The notes under the pieces were generated by a model that worked only from the letters and a program-made list of their open reading frames with translations, was not told the DNA's origin and ran no database searches. Of a stretch of DNA of 64,000 bases, positions 46,060 to 54,858 are shown one piece after another. Positions within the stretch are counted from its first letter, which is position 1, and each line of letters opens with the position of its first letter. Made by a program: the position numbers and the translations under genes. Source of the stretch: Sphingomonas abietis (lineage in GTDB: Bacteria; Pseudomonadota; Alphaproteobacteria; Sphingomonadales; Sphingomonadaceae); assembly GCF_027625475.1 (NCBI RefSeq), contig NZ_CP115174.1:682001-746000 (forward strand), in the 5' to 3' direction.

Positions 46060-49000
46060 GCCGCGTGGAAAAGCCGATCGCCGACCGGGTATCCCTGTCG
46101 CGCCGCTATGTCCGCTCGACCGATGTCACGCGCGACCTTGCGGACCCGCATGCCCTCGACGGCTACATTATAACGTCCTCGGCACGCTCGGCGCTTCAGC
46201 GGCTGGCGACCGGCCTATCGGGCACGTCCACCCAACGAGCTTTCCGGGTCACCGGCCCCTATGGCAGCGGCAAGTCATCCTTCGCGCTCCTGCTGTGCAG
46301 GCTCGCCATGGGCGGAAAGGTTGCAAGGGACATTGCCGTCTCCGCCGGCGTGCCAGAGGCCGCAGAGCTGGCGGACCACGAGATCGTTCTCATGGGGGGC
46401 AGGAGGACCAGCTTCGCCCGCGATCTGCTCACCACCGTGCGCGCGCATGCCGAAGTGCTCGAGCTGAACGGCGTCGCCTCAGCGGCGGCCGAAGCCTTGG
46501 GGGGAGCTGACCCGGGGGTCGCCGCACGTTCGGCCGTCGATGCGCTGGAGGCACTCTCGCGTGCGACGATGTCCGCCAGCGGCCGACGGACGCTGCTCTT
46601 GGTAGACGAGATGGGTCGCTACGTCGAGCACGCGGCGGCGAACCCGCGCACCGAGGATCCGTCGCTCTTCCAACAGCTGGCAGAGCGCGCCGGCGGCAAC
46701 GGTGGCGCGCCCCTCGCGGTGATCGGCATCCTCCACCACCGGTTCGCGGAATACGTCGCCGCGCTCGGTGGCTTGGCCGAGGCGGAATGGACGCGCTCCG
46801 CGGACAGGTATGAGGAGATACCGTTCGGCGACAGCCTGGAGCAGACGATCCACCTCGTCGCCGGCGCCCTGCAGACGAGCAAGGCCCATAGCCAGGCAGT
46901 CGAGGCGCGAGCGCGCGACCTCTATGTTCGCGCATTCGAGCTCGGTGCGCTGAGCGGGGACGCGACGGACGCGCTGCGGGTGGCGCAGGGCCTCTATCCC
47001 CTGCATCCCGCCGCGCTCGCCGCCCTCGCGGTCGCGGCACGGCGCGTCGGCCAGAACGAGCGGTCGATTTTCGGCTTCCTGCAAACGCTCGAGCCAAGCG
47101 GCTTCCAGCGCTTCGTTCAGGCGACGCCATACGGTCCGGACAACTGGTATCGGCTGCCGCAGTTGTTTGACTACTTCGCCGCGCAGGGCAGCATCCGGTT
47201 CGGCTCCGCCGACCGAGAGCGCCGCTGGCACCTGGCACTGGACGCCATCGCCCAGGTCGAGCCGGAAAGCGTGGAAGCAGACGTCGTCCGCTCGGTCGCG
47301 CTACTGGCCGTTCTCGAACCAATCCAGTCCCTGAGGGCGACTACTACGTCACTGGCTTGGGCACTGGGCCAGGAAGAGGCGACCGTGAGCGATGCGCTGG
47401 AGGGCCTCGCCGCGAAAGGGCTCGTCTACCGGCGTCCCCAGGCTGGCGACTACAGCCTCTGGTCGCGCTCCAGCGTTGACCTCGACCAATGGCTGGAGGA
47501 AGCGCGCATCCGCGTCCCGAGCACGGACAGATTGGACCAGGCGATGGCAACACTGCCGGCGCCACGCCCGCTTGTAGCGCATGCCCACTACCAAAGAAGC
47601 GGAACGCTCCGGGCGTTCTCGGTCAGCCTGCGCGCCGCGCTGGACGACACACCGATCTCGATACCGGGCACGCATGACGGAGTCGTCGCGGTGCTCGCGG
47701 CGCATCCGCAGGACGACATGGCGGAGATCCACGAGCGCGCGCTCAGCCTGTCGGCCGATGCGGGCGTACTGGCGCTGGTGCACATCCACCGCGTCGTGCC
47801 GGGCGACCTCGAATGGGCGGACCGGTTGCGCCAATGGCGCTGGGTCGCCGAGAACTGCGCGGAGCTGCGCGTAGACGACCTGGCGCGCGCTGAGGTTACC
47901 GCCCGTATCGCGCAGGCGGAAGCGGCCCTAGCCGACACGTTCGCAGCGCTGGCGGCCCCGGGCGGGTCGGACTGGATTCAGGACGGCGCGGTCGTCGAGA
48001 TCGCTGGTCGCGGGGCGCTCAGCCGCCGCATCAGCGACACATGCGACGACGAGTTCCGTTTCGCCCCGATCCTGAGGAACGAGCTGATTAACCGCTCGAA
48101 GCTGTCTACGGCGGTCGCGAGCGCGCGCATGCGGCTCCTAGAGACGATGCTCGAGAACGAGGGCAAGCCGATGCTCGGCCTCACGGGCGCACCGCCGGAG
48201 CGCACGATCCACCTCGCCATGTTCGCGGCCAGCGGAATGCATCGCGAGGTTTCGCCGGGTGAATGGAGGTTCGTCGCTCCCGAGCCCGGCCACGATCTTC
48301 GCTGGCGGCCGATATGGGACCGGCTGGGCGAGATCCTGAAGGGCGGCGCTCCAGTCACGTTCGACAGGATCGCCACGCTCTTGGCGGAGGCACCCTGGGG
48401 TCTCCGTGCGGGGCCGTCGCTTCTCCTAGTGACCGCCTACATGCTGCACCACCGCAGCGAGATCGCGCTGATGGAGCGCAACAGCTTCGTCCCCGAGCTA
48501 ACCAGCGCGCACTTTATGCGCCTGGCGAAGAACCTCGGCCACTTCGCGTTGCGGGCGATCGGTGGCAACAACGAACGCACCGAGGTGCTCGAGCGCCTGT
48601 CCGCCGGTCTGGCACTGCCGACGGACATCCCGCGGCCCGCAGCCGAGGTAAAGTCAGTCGTCGAGGCGCTGTATCGCTGGTTTAGCAGGCTTCCCGACAA
48701 CGCGCGGATCAGCGGCAAGGCCTCGCCACTCGCGCAACGAGTCCGCACCGCGCTCTCGAAGGCGCGAGACCCCCTCGACACGGTGTTCGATCAGTTGCCC
48801 CGTGCCTGCAAGTGCATCGGCGAGGACGGTCGGATCGACGCGGCGCTCTATGTCGAGCAGCTGTCCTCGGCTCTGGAGGAACTCGCCGACATCGATCCGA
48901 CGCAGCGCCGGCTGGCGGCTGCCTCGCTCGCCTCAGCCTTCGGCCAGCGTGACGCCGCGGCGGTGCGGACGCGCATCGAGGTCGAGTTCGGCCCCCTGCG

Positions 49001-49418
49001 CGGCGAACTCACCGACTACCCGCTACGCCAGTTCGTCGATCGCGCGCTCGGTGGCGAGCAGGCGGACGACCGGTGGCTCGACGGCATTGCCGGCATGATC
49101 GCCGGACGTCGGATCGAGAACTGGGACGACGGTTCGCTCGACACGTTCTCGTTCAAGGCCCGCGAGATGGCCGGACGCCTGTCGCGCTGGCTATTCCTCA
49201 AGGAACGGGCGGCCAAGAAACGCACGCAAATGGTCAGCCTTCACATGATGACCACCTCGGGCGAGGAGCGGGCCGTCGTGGTCGAAGGCGGACGGGTGGA
49301 CCCCGACCAGGTCGATCAGGTACGTAGGTCGCTTGCTGGCGTCGATAACCCGGCTGGGGTGCTCGCCGAATTGCTGGCCGAAATGATCGATGCCCAGGAG
49401 GCGAAGGTAAGCACATGA
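46053..49418 (+). CDS. sspC: Large P-loop ATPase, SspC-like
   Basis: 1121 residues from ATG 46053, preceded by GGAGAAGG. Walker A at residues 68-76 (GPYGSGKSS), Walker B in TLLLVDEMGRYVEHAA near residue 175. The long C-terminal part is helical with no further motif I can name; a stretch AAKKRTQMVSLHMMTTSGEE lies near the end. In SspABCD the ATPase SspC is required for sulfur insertion, probably driving DNA or subunit rearrangement. It overlaps both neighbours (7 and 4 bp). Confidence 0.8.
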   Translation: MVSRVEKPIADRVSLSRRYVRSTDVTRDLADPHALDGYIITSSARSALQRLATGLSGTSTQRAFRVTGPYGSGKSSFALLLCRLAMGGKVARDIAVSAGVPEAAELADHEIVLMGGRRTSFARDLLTTVRAHAEVLELNGVASAAAEALGGADPGVAARSAVDALEALSRATMSASGRRTLLLVDEMGRYVEHAAANPRTEDPSLFQQLAERAGGNGGAPLAVIGILHHRFAEYVAALGGLAEAEWTRSADRYEEIPFGDSLEQTIHLVAGALQTSKAHSQAVEARARDLYVRAFELGALSGDATDALRVAQGLYPLHPAALAALAVAARRVGQNERSIFGFLQTLEPSGFQRFVQATPYGPDNWYRLPQLFDYFAAQGSIRFGSADRERRWHLALDAIAQVEPESVEADVVRSVALLAVLEPIQSLRATTTSLAWALGQEEATVSDALEGLAAKGLVYRRPQAGDYSLWSRSSVDLDQWLEEARIRVPSTDRLDQAMATLPAPRPLVAHAHYQRSGTLRAFSVSLRAALDDTPISIPGTHDGVVAVLAAHPQDDMAEIHERALSLSADAGVLALVHIHRVVPGDLEWADRLRQWRWVAENCAELRVDDLARAEVTARIAQAEAALADTFAALAAPGGSDWIQDGAVVEIAGRGALSRRISDTCDDEFRFAPILRNELINRSKLSTAVASARMRLLETMLENEGKPMLGLTGAPPERTIHLAMFAASGMHREVSPGEWRFVAPEPGHDLRWRPIWDRLGEILKGGAPVTFDRIATLLAEAPWGLRAGPSLLLVTAYMLHHRSEIALMERNSFVPELTSAHFMRLAKNLGHFALRAIGGNNERTEVLERLSAGLALPTDIPRPAAEVKSVVEALYRWFSRLPDNARISGKASPLAQRVRTALSKARDPLDTVFDQLPRACKCIGEDGRIDAALYVEQLSSALEELADIDPTQRRLAAASLASAFGQRDAAAVRTRIEVEFGPLRGELTDYPLRQFVDRALGGEQADDRWLDGIAGMIAGRRIENWDDGSLDTFSFKAREMAGRLSRWLFLKERAAKKRTQMVSLHMMTTSGEERAVVVEGGRVDPDQVDQVRRSLAGVDNPAGVLAELLAEMIDAQEAKVST

Positions 49419-50224
49419 CCCAGGTCAGACACGTCCTCAGCCTTTCCGGCGGCAAGGATTCCGCCGCGCTCGCGATCTACATGCGCGACCGCGTCCCCGA
49501 CATGGAATACATCTTCTCCGACACTCGCAAGGAGCTGAAGGAAACCTACGAGTATCTCGAGCGCATCGAGGACTACCTGGGGGTTCGCGTCAATCGGCTG
49601 AACGCCGAACTGGGTTTCGACCACTGGTTGGACGTCTACGGTGGGATGATACCTTCGAACCACCGCCGCTGGTGCACGAAGATGCTCAAGCTCAAGCCCT
49701 TCGAGAACTTCATCGGCGACGATCCGGTAATCAACTACGTCGGGCTGCGGGCGGACGAAAACCGCTCAGGCTACATCAGCCACAAGGAGAACATCACCCC
49801 CGCCTATCCCTTCCAGGAAGATGGGCTGAAGCTGCCCGACATTGAGGAGATCCTGCGGGTATCCGGCGTTGGCATGCCGCCCTACACCAAGTGGGGCCGG
49901 AGCCGTTCAGGGTGCTTCTTCTGCTTCTACCAGCAGAAGATCGAGTGGGTCCGCCTCAAAGAAACCTACCCGGACCTCTATGAGCAGGCTAAGGGCTACG
50001 AGCAGGTCTACGAAGGCAGCGGCAACACCTTCACCTGGAGCGAGCGTGAGAGCCTTGCGGAGCTGGAGCGGCCGGAACGGATGCAGGCGATCAAGGATGA
50101 GCACCGCCGCCGTCAGCTCGCGAAGGAGGCACGCGGCGACAACCTCACGCTCGAGCAGGTCTTCGCGAGGGCTGAGCGCACCGACGAGGAGGACGGCGAA
50201 GCCTGCCTCATCTGCACACTTTGA
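49415..50224 (+). CDS. sspD: PAPS-reductase-like ATP pyrophosphatase, SspD-like
   Basis: 269 residues. The PP-loop SGGKDSAALAIY at residues 10-21 activates with ATP. The Cys motifs fit an iron-sulfur or persulfide relay: RRWCTKMLK, RSGCFFCFYQQ and the terminal CLICTL. DndC and SspD share this layout. It would receive sulfur from SspA and adenylate DNA phosphate before sulfur transfer. The ATG overlaps the sspC stop by 4 bp. A 95-bp gap with a hairpin follows, the only sizeable gap in the operon. Confidence 0.88.
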   Translation: MTQVRHVLSLSGGKDSAALAIYMRDRVPDMEYIFSDTRKELKETYEYLERIEDYLGVRVNRLNAELGFDHWLDVYGGMIPSNHRRWCTKMLKLKPFENFIGDDPVINYVGLRADENRSGYISHKENITPAYPFQEDGLKLPDIEEILRVSGVGMPPYTKWGRSRSGCFFCFYQQKIEWVRLKETYPDLYEQAKGYEQVYEGSGNTFTWSERESLAELERPERMQAIKDEHRRRQLAKEARGDNLTLEQVFARAERTDEEDGEACLICTL

Positions 50225-50290
50225 CTTCAGAGTAGCGCAGATTCCGTTCGGGTTCTGCTCGCCAGCTAAGTGTTTACGAATTAGGCTTAG

Positions 50291-50309
50291 TAGCTGCGGG
50301 AAGCAGCTA
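50291..50309 (+). promoter_or_regulatory. Hairpin directly before ribosome site of the GHKL gene
   Basis: TAGCTGC, loop GGGAA, GCAGCTA form a perfect 7-bp stem ending two bases before the AAGGGGGA-type ribosome site of the next gene. CAGCTAAG occurs both upstream (about 50269) and as the right arm. It could lower or time translation of the effector genes relative to sspABCD, or protect the mRNA end. Confidence 0.45.
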
Positions 50310-50319
50310 AGGGGGATGA

Positions 50320-52704
50320 TTGCCGTTTAAGGTATCAGCGCGGATGATCCTCGAACTCGGCGCCGAGCTTATAAGCTCGGATGCCGTGGCGCTGTATGAA
50401 CTCGTCAAGAACGGCATCGACGCCGGTTCCGACGAGGTCGAGATCGAGATGCAGGTCGTCCTGCGACGATCCGCCTTCAACGAAGCGCTGGAGGACATCG
50501 AGGCCGGCGAAGAGGTGGGCGAGGTCCGCCGCGGAGTGATACGGCAGCTCGAAACCGGCGCCCCGGCGATTGCCCGCCGCGCCTTTCAGCGCGCGCTGGA
50601 AGGCGCGGGCGACGACCCTGACGACTTCGAGACCGTGCTCCGGGAAGCCTTCCACGAGCACAACTGGCTGGAAGTCCGCGACACCGGACATGGGATGACG
50701 GCCGCCGATCTGGAGGAGAAGTTCCTCACAATCGGGACACGCTCGCGGCGATCGCAGAAGGTCGACGACGATGGAAGGTTCATCCAGCCTTCGCGAACCA
50801 TCCTGGGTGACAAGGGCGTCGGCCGTCTGTCCGCAATGCGTCTCGGCGACCACATGATCGTTACAACGAGCACCTCGGGCGAGCGGTATGAGAACCTGCT
50901 CGACATCGACTGGGACCGCTTCTCCCACGAATCTCGCCTTCTGATCGGCGAAATCGAACTCGCGCCACACCGCGGCGAACGCAAGACGGATCCGCGCATC
51001 TGCGGAACGACGATTACGATCCGCAATCTGCGCGGTGACTGGGACGCTGCAACCTTCCGCGAGATGGTCGAAGGCCAGTTCCGCCGCACCGTCGATCCGT
51101 TTCCCACTTCGCGCCGGGAACCAGGCTGGCGCGATCCTGACGAGATCTTCGACTTTAGGTTCAACGGCCGTCGCCAGGACATCCCGGCGCTCCCGCAGTG
51201 GCTGCTCGACCAGGCCCACGCCGTCGTCACTGCCGAATATTACATCCGTCGCGATGGGTCACCTCGCCTCCGCGGTGACATCGAGTATCGGTTGCGGGGC
51301 CGCCAGAAACAGTTCGAACTGATCGAGGCCGAGCTGATCAGCCTCACCGACCCGATAGCGGATCGCCAGATCCGCACCGGGCCGAGGACGCTGCGCGAAC
51401 TCGGTCCCTTTAAGATCCGCTTCTACTGGTACAACCGCCGCATCCTGAAGGAAGTGCCGGAGCTGAACAAGAAGCGCGGCGACGTGCTCGACGAGGTCAA
51501 CGCCTGGGCCGGCGGCCTCATGGTGTTCCGCGACTTCTTCCGCATCCCACCCTACGGCGGGCAGGACGACGACTGGCTTGAGCTCGACAAGAAGGCGCTG
51601 TCCGCCCGAGGGTATAAGGTCAACCGCTCTCAGATCATCGGATCGGTGAATCTCACCGCCCGCAATCACCATCTGGTCGAGCAGACCAACCGTGAGGGCT
51701 TCGCCGACAATCCTTTCAAGCAGGTGCTGGTCGGAATGCTCAGGCACGTGCTGATCTCTGAATTCCGCCAATTCATCGAGAACGTCGACAAAGAGAAGAA
51801 GCTGATCGACGACACCACGACCGACGACCTGGACGAGCGGATCGCAGCGACGAAGGAGGGCATCGCGCGGAAGCTGCTCGAGCTGCGGAAGGCCGCGCCG
51901 CAGGCGACCCCGACGATCAACCAGCTTGAGCAGATGACCACCGAACTCGCCCGCCACATCGACCACGCGAAAGCGATGGCGCGGGAATATGAGGACGACC
52001 GCTCCAAGTTCGTCCACCTGGCCGGCATTGGGCTGATGGTCGAGTTCATCCTCCACGAGATCGGACGAAGCTCGGCGCGCGCGCTCGACGCGATCGGCGA
52101 CATCGACGAGGATCTCCTCGGCCGGACAGACATAGCTGCGCTCGGGACGCTGCAGGACCAGCTGTCGACGCTCGCCAAGCGCGTCGACACGCTCGACCCG
52201 CTGAGCACGTCACGCCGCCAGACCAAGTCGACCTTCGACATCATGGAAGTGGTGAACCAAGTCGTCGACGGCCGCAGCCAGCAGTTCGCGCGACATGGGA
52301 TCGCGGTCGAGATCACGGGACCGCGGCGACCCATGAAGATCAAGGCCGTGCGCGGCATGCTGATCCAGATCATCGAGAACCTGGTCGAGAACTCAGTCTA
52401 CTGGCTCAAGGTCGAGGGTCGCCGCCAACGCGGCTTCCAGCCACGCATCCAGATTGAAGTCGATGCAGGTGCGCGTGAACTGCGGTTCAGCGACAATGGG
52501 CCGGGGATCGCCCAATCGAGCGCGGAGGAGGTCTTCGAGCCATTCAAGACGTCGAAGCCGCCTGGCCAGGGCCGAGGTCTCGGCCTCTACATCTCGCGCG
52601 AGCTCGCGCGATACCACGACTGGGCCCTATCGCTCGACACGGACGAGCTCAATGAGGACGACCGCCTTTCCACATTCGTGCTTGAGCTGGGTGATTCGAA
52701 ATGA
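50320..52704 (+). CDS. Protein with two GHKL ATPase modules, kinase-like C-terminus
   Basis: 794 residues from TTG 50320 (kept because FKVSARMILELGAELIS belongs to the fold; ATG 50344 is the alternative). An N-terminal Hsp90/MutL-like ATPase: N-box ALYELVKNGIDA, about 70 inserted residues, G1 RDTGHGM at about 120, G2 GDKGVGRLS. After a middle region and coiled coil comes a second, kinase-like unit: EFILHEIGRSS, resembling an H-box, then ENLVENSVYW, FSDNGPGIA and GRGLGLYISREL. It is translationally coupled (4-bp overlap) to a receiver-like protein. I infer an ATP-driven sensor or effector attached to the Ssp module; the known SspFGH cassette is a candidate identity. Confidence 0.75.
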   Translation: MPFKVSARMILELGAELISSDAVALYELVKNGIDAGSDEVEIEMQVVLRRSAFNEALEDIEAGEEVGEVRRGVIRQLETGAPAIARRAFQRALEGAGDDPDDFETVLREAFHEHNWLEVRDTGHGMTAADLEEKFLTIGTRSRRSQKVDDDGRFIQPSRTILGDKGVGRLSAMRLGDHMIVTTSTSGERYENLLDIDWDRFSHESRLLIGEIELAPHRGERKTDPRICGTTITIRNLRGDWDAATFREMVEGQFRRTVDPFPTSRREPGWRDPDEIFDFRFNGRRQDIPALPQWLLDQAHAVVTAEYYIRRDGSPRLRGDIEYRLRGRQKQFELIEAELISLTDPIADRQIRTGPRTLRELGPFKIRFYWYNRRILKEVPELNKKRGDVLDEVNAWAGGLMVFRDFFRIPPYGGQDDDWLELDKKALSARGYKVNRSQIIGSVNLTARNHHLVEQTNREGFADNPFKQVLVGMLRHVLISEFRQFIENVDKEKKLIDDTTTDDLDERIAATKEGIARKLLELRKAAPQATPTINQLEQMTTELARHIDHAKAMAREYEDDRSKFVHLAGIGLMVEFILHEIGRSSARALDAIGDIDEDLLGRTDIAALGTLQDQLSTLAKRVDTLDPLSTSRRQTKSTFDIMEVVNQVVDGRSQQFARHGIAVEITGPRRPMKIKAVRGMLIQIIENLVENSVYWLKVEGRRQRGFQPRIQIEVDAGARELRFSDNGPGIAQSSAEEVFEPFKTSKPPGQGRGLGLYISRELARYHDWALSLDTDELNEDDRLSTFVLELGDSK

Positions 52705-54719
52705 CCACCGCGCTCCTCAAGGATGCCTGCGACGAGCACGGAATGAACCGCGTCGCGATGATCGACGACGTGTTCGACGCCCCGGATCCTAAGCGACTTG
52801 ACCGCGAGCGTTATCGCGCTTTCCGTCGCATCTATAACGATGACGAAGTCATGCGCCGCGCGGTGAGTCGCGTCGCCGGCGTGGCGGCGCCCGAACTGCC
52901 GCCGTTCGAGGAACTGCAAGAAACCGACCTTGACCCGGTGTGGCGCGCCATATGGAAGCCCCGCGTTGGCGGGCGCCGCCTTGCCGTGAGGACGACCGGG
53001 CTGATCCAAGAACTCTTCACCGGGCATGGTCATGATGCCCTCGGCATGCTCGACCTTGTGATCCAGATGCTCGATCTATTCAGGGTCGACCTCGCGAGGA
53101 CCGTCACTGTCCACGGCACCTCCTTCGATGCCGAGGAGCTCGCTCGCACCGACGTGGTGCTGGTCGACTTCTACCTGGGTCAGAACCTCACCTTGGCGCA
53201 GGCGCTTGAGAAGTCGACGGACGCGGTGGCCGAGATCGTCGGTGCCGCACGCGCAGCGGGACGCGCGACGCCATCGTTCCTGCTCGTCTCCAGCAAGGCC
53301 GAGGAGATCGACCAGAAGGTCTTCCGCACGAAGGCGCAGCTCATGAAGAGCCGGTTCCGCCTGTTCCCAAAGCAGAAGCTGACCGCTGACAACATCGCAG
53401 AACTTGTCAACCTCCACGACCTGATCGAGGCATCGCCGCAGGCGGCCGTCGTCGAAAGCCTTGTGGAAGACTGGAAGTCGGGAGCGGCGAAGGCGGTCGA
53501 CGCCGTTTTCGGGCAGATGATGGAGCTCGACATCTCCGACCTCATCTACTTGGACTTCTTCCGGCTAACGCGGGAGGGCGTAACGGTCGGGAACTACTTG
53601 CGGTGGTTCATGACGTCTTCCCTGGCCGCCGGCGTGACACGTGAACTGAACAAGGGCGTGTGGGCCAGCGGGGAGAAGACCAGGCTCTTCGCCATCGACG
53701 AAGCAGGTCTGCCTCCGCAGGCGGGGCCCCTCGCCAAGACCTACGACGGCCCGACGAGCGCGATCGCCGACGCATATGGCGACCTTCTGTTCGACGAGAG
53801 CCGCGGTTCCGGTCCGAATGCCTTCCCGGCACCACTTCCCGCCAACGACCTCGTCGAGGGCGATCTATTCGTCAAGCCCAAGGCCGATGGAGGGACATCC
53901 CTCGACGGTGCCCAAGTGCTGTTGGTCATGACGCCAAGCTGCGACCTGCTGCAGCGACTGCCGAACCAACCGCCGAAGGCTGGAAGCGTCCTGATGCTTC
54001 CTGGCGAGATGCGCCGGATCAAGCGAGACGTCGACGGCAAGGTTGTAGAGCAAGATACCGACTTTATCAGGGTAAAGGAGGGCAATTCGTGGCAGACGTT
54101 CCACTTGGCGTGGAGGATGGCCGACCCCGTCGCATTGAGCTGGCAGGAGATGAGCACCGACGGCCCGGGAGAGGGCTATAGGCGTCTGGGTCGGATACGT
54201 GAGCTATACTTCCACAAGGTCCGAGAGAAGTTCGCGGGCAAGCTGACCCGCATAGGCACCGAGGTCCCTCCGCTCTTCCCGCGACCAAAGGCGGGAAAGG
54301 TGTTCGTCCGCCGGACGACGGCGAAGAATTCCGAATACGACGAGGTCCTAGCCGTGGGGGTGGACGCTGGCGAGCTCTGGGAGTTTGGGCAGGTCAAGCT
54401 CGCCGAGCTCAAGGACGGCAAGATCCAAGATGGGAAGGCCATGCTCCTGTATCAGGCCAGTCGCGGCATGCTCGAGCGATTAAAGGCTGCGCTCGAGGCT
54501 GTGGGCGAAGGCGACGATGCGAAGCACGCCGCGGCCCAGGACGCTCTTGGCCTGATCAACCAGATGCCGATCTACATCAGCCTCGTACGGCCGCTAAAGC
54601 CAGGACCGCGCGGGTCTGACGGCCAGATCGAGGTGCTCGCGGCGGCGGAAACGGCTGACGATCCGAAGAAACAGGCTAACACCCGCGCGCGGATTTTGGT
54701 CATACCGCTGGCGGACTGA
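52701..54719 (+). CDS. Receiver-like protein with large unknown C-terminal domain
   Basis: 672 residues. The first 230 residues keep the receiver landmarks at wide spacing: VAMIDDVFD (Asp22/Asp23), VVLVDFYLG (Asp156 after a hydrophobic strand), SFLLVSSKAE (Ser197/198) and FRLFPKQKL (Lys224). About 110 extra residues lie between the first two, so the fold would be a receiver with an insertion. Residues 230-672 are unrecognised, with VLLVMTPSCDLLQR near 410. Its gene overlaps the double-GHKL gene by 4 bp. Together they look like a kinase/receiver pair, but phosphotransfer is only inferred. Confidence 0.65.
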   Translation: MTTALLKDACDEHGMNRVAMIDDVFDAPDPKRLDRERYRAFRRIYNDDEVMRRAVSRVAGVAAPELPPFEELQETDLDPVWRAIWKPRVGGRRLAVRTTGLIQELFTGHGHDALGMLDLVIQMLDLFRVDLARTVTVHGTSFDAEELARTDVVLVDFYLGQNLTLAQALEKSTDAVAEIVGAARAAGRATPSFLLVSSKAEEIDQKVFRTKAQLMKSRFRLFPKQKLTADNIAELVNLHDLIEASPQAAVVESLVEDWKSGAAKAVDAVFGQMMELDISDLIYLDFFRLTREGVTVGNYLRWFMTSSLAAGVTRELNKGVWASGEKTRLFAIDEAGLPPQAGPLAKTYDGPTSAIADAYGDLLFDESRGSGPNAFPAPLPANDLVEGDLFVKPKADGGTSLDGAQVLLVMTPSCDLLQRLPNQPPKAGSVLMLPGEMRRIKRDVDGKVVEQDTDFIRVKEGNSWQTFHLAWRMADPVALSWQEMSTDGPGEGYRRLGRIRELYFHKVREKFAGKLTRIGTEVPPLFPRPKAGKVFVRRTTAKNSEYDEVLAVGVDAGELWEFGQVKLAELKDGKIQDGKAMLLYQASRGMLERLKAALEAVGEGDDAKHAAAQDALGLINQMPIYISLVRPLKPGPRGSDGQIEVLAAAETADDPKKQANTRARILVIPLAD

Positions 54720-54858
54720 CGCGAGCGCGCAGCGAGAATAATCCGGGTCCAGGCCGGCCGCCGCCCGAGCATTGCGACGCAGCGCGAATGGCGAAATCTC
54801 GGTTCAGCCAGTCAATGATCCGCGCCATCGGGAGTCGCGTGCGCCACCCAAGAATGCG

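Noticed and set aside
44001..50224. Classical DndABCDE phosphorothioation
   Set aside because: No DndB, DndD (SMC-like) or DndE is visible; DUF4007 and the P-loop ATPase fit the Ssp type instead.
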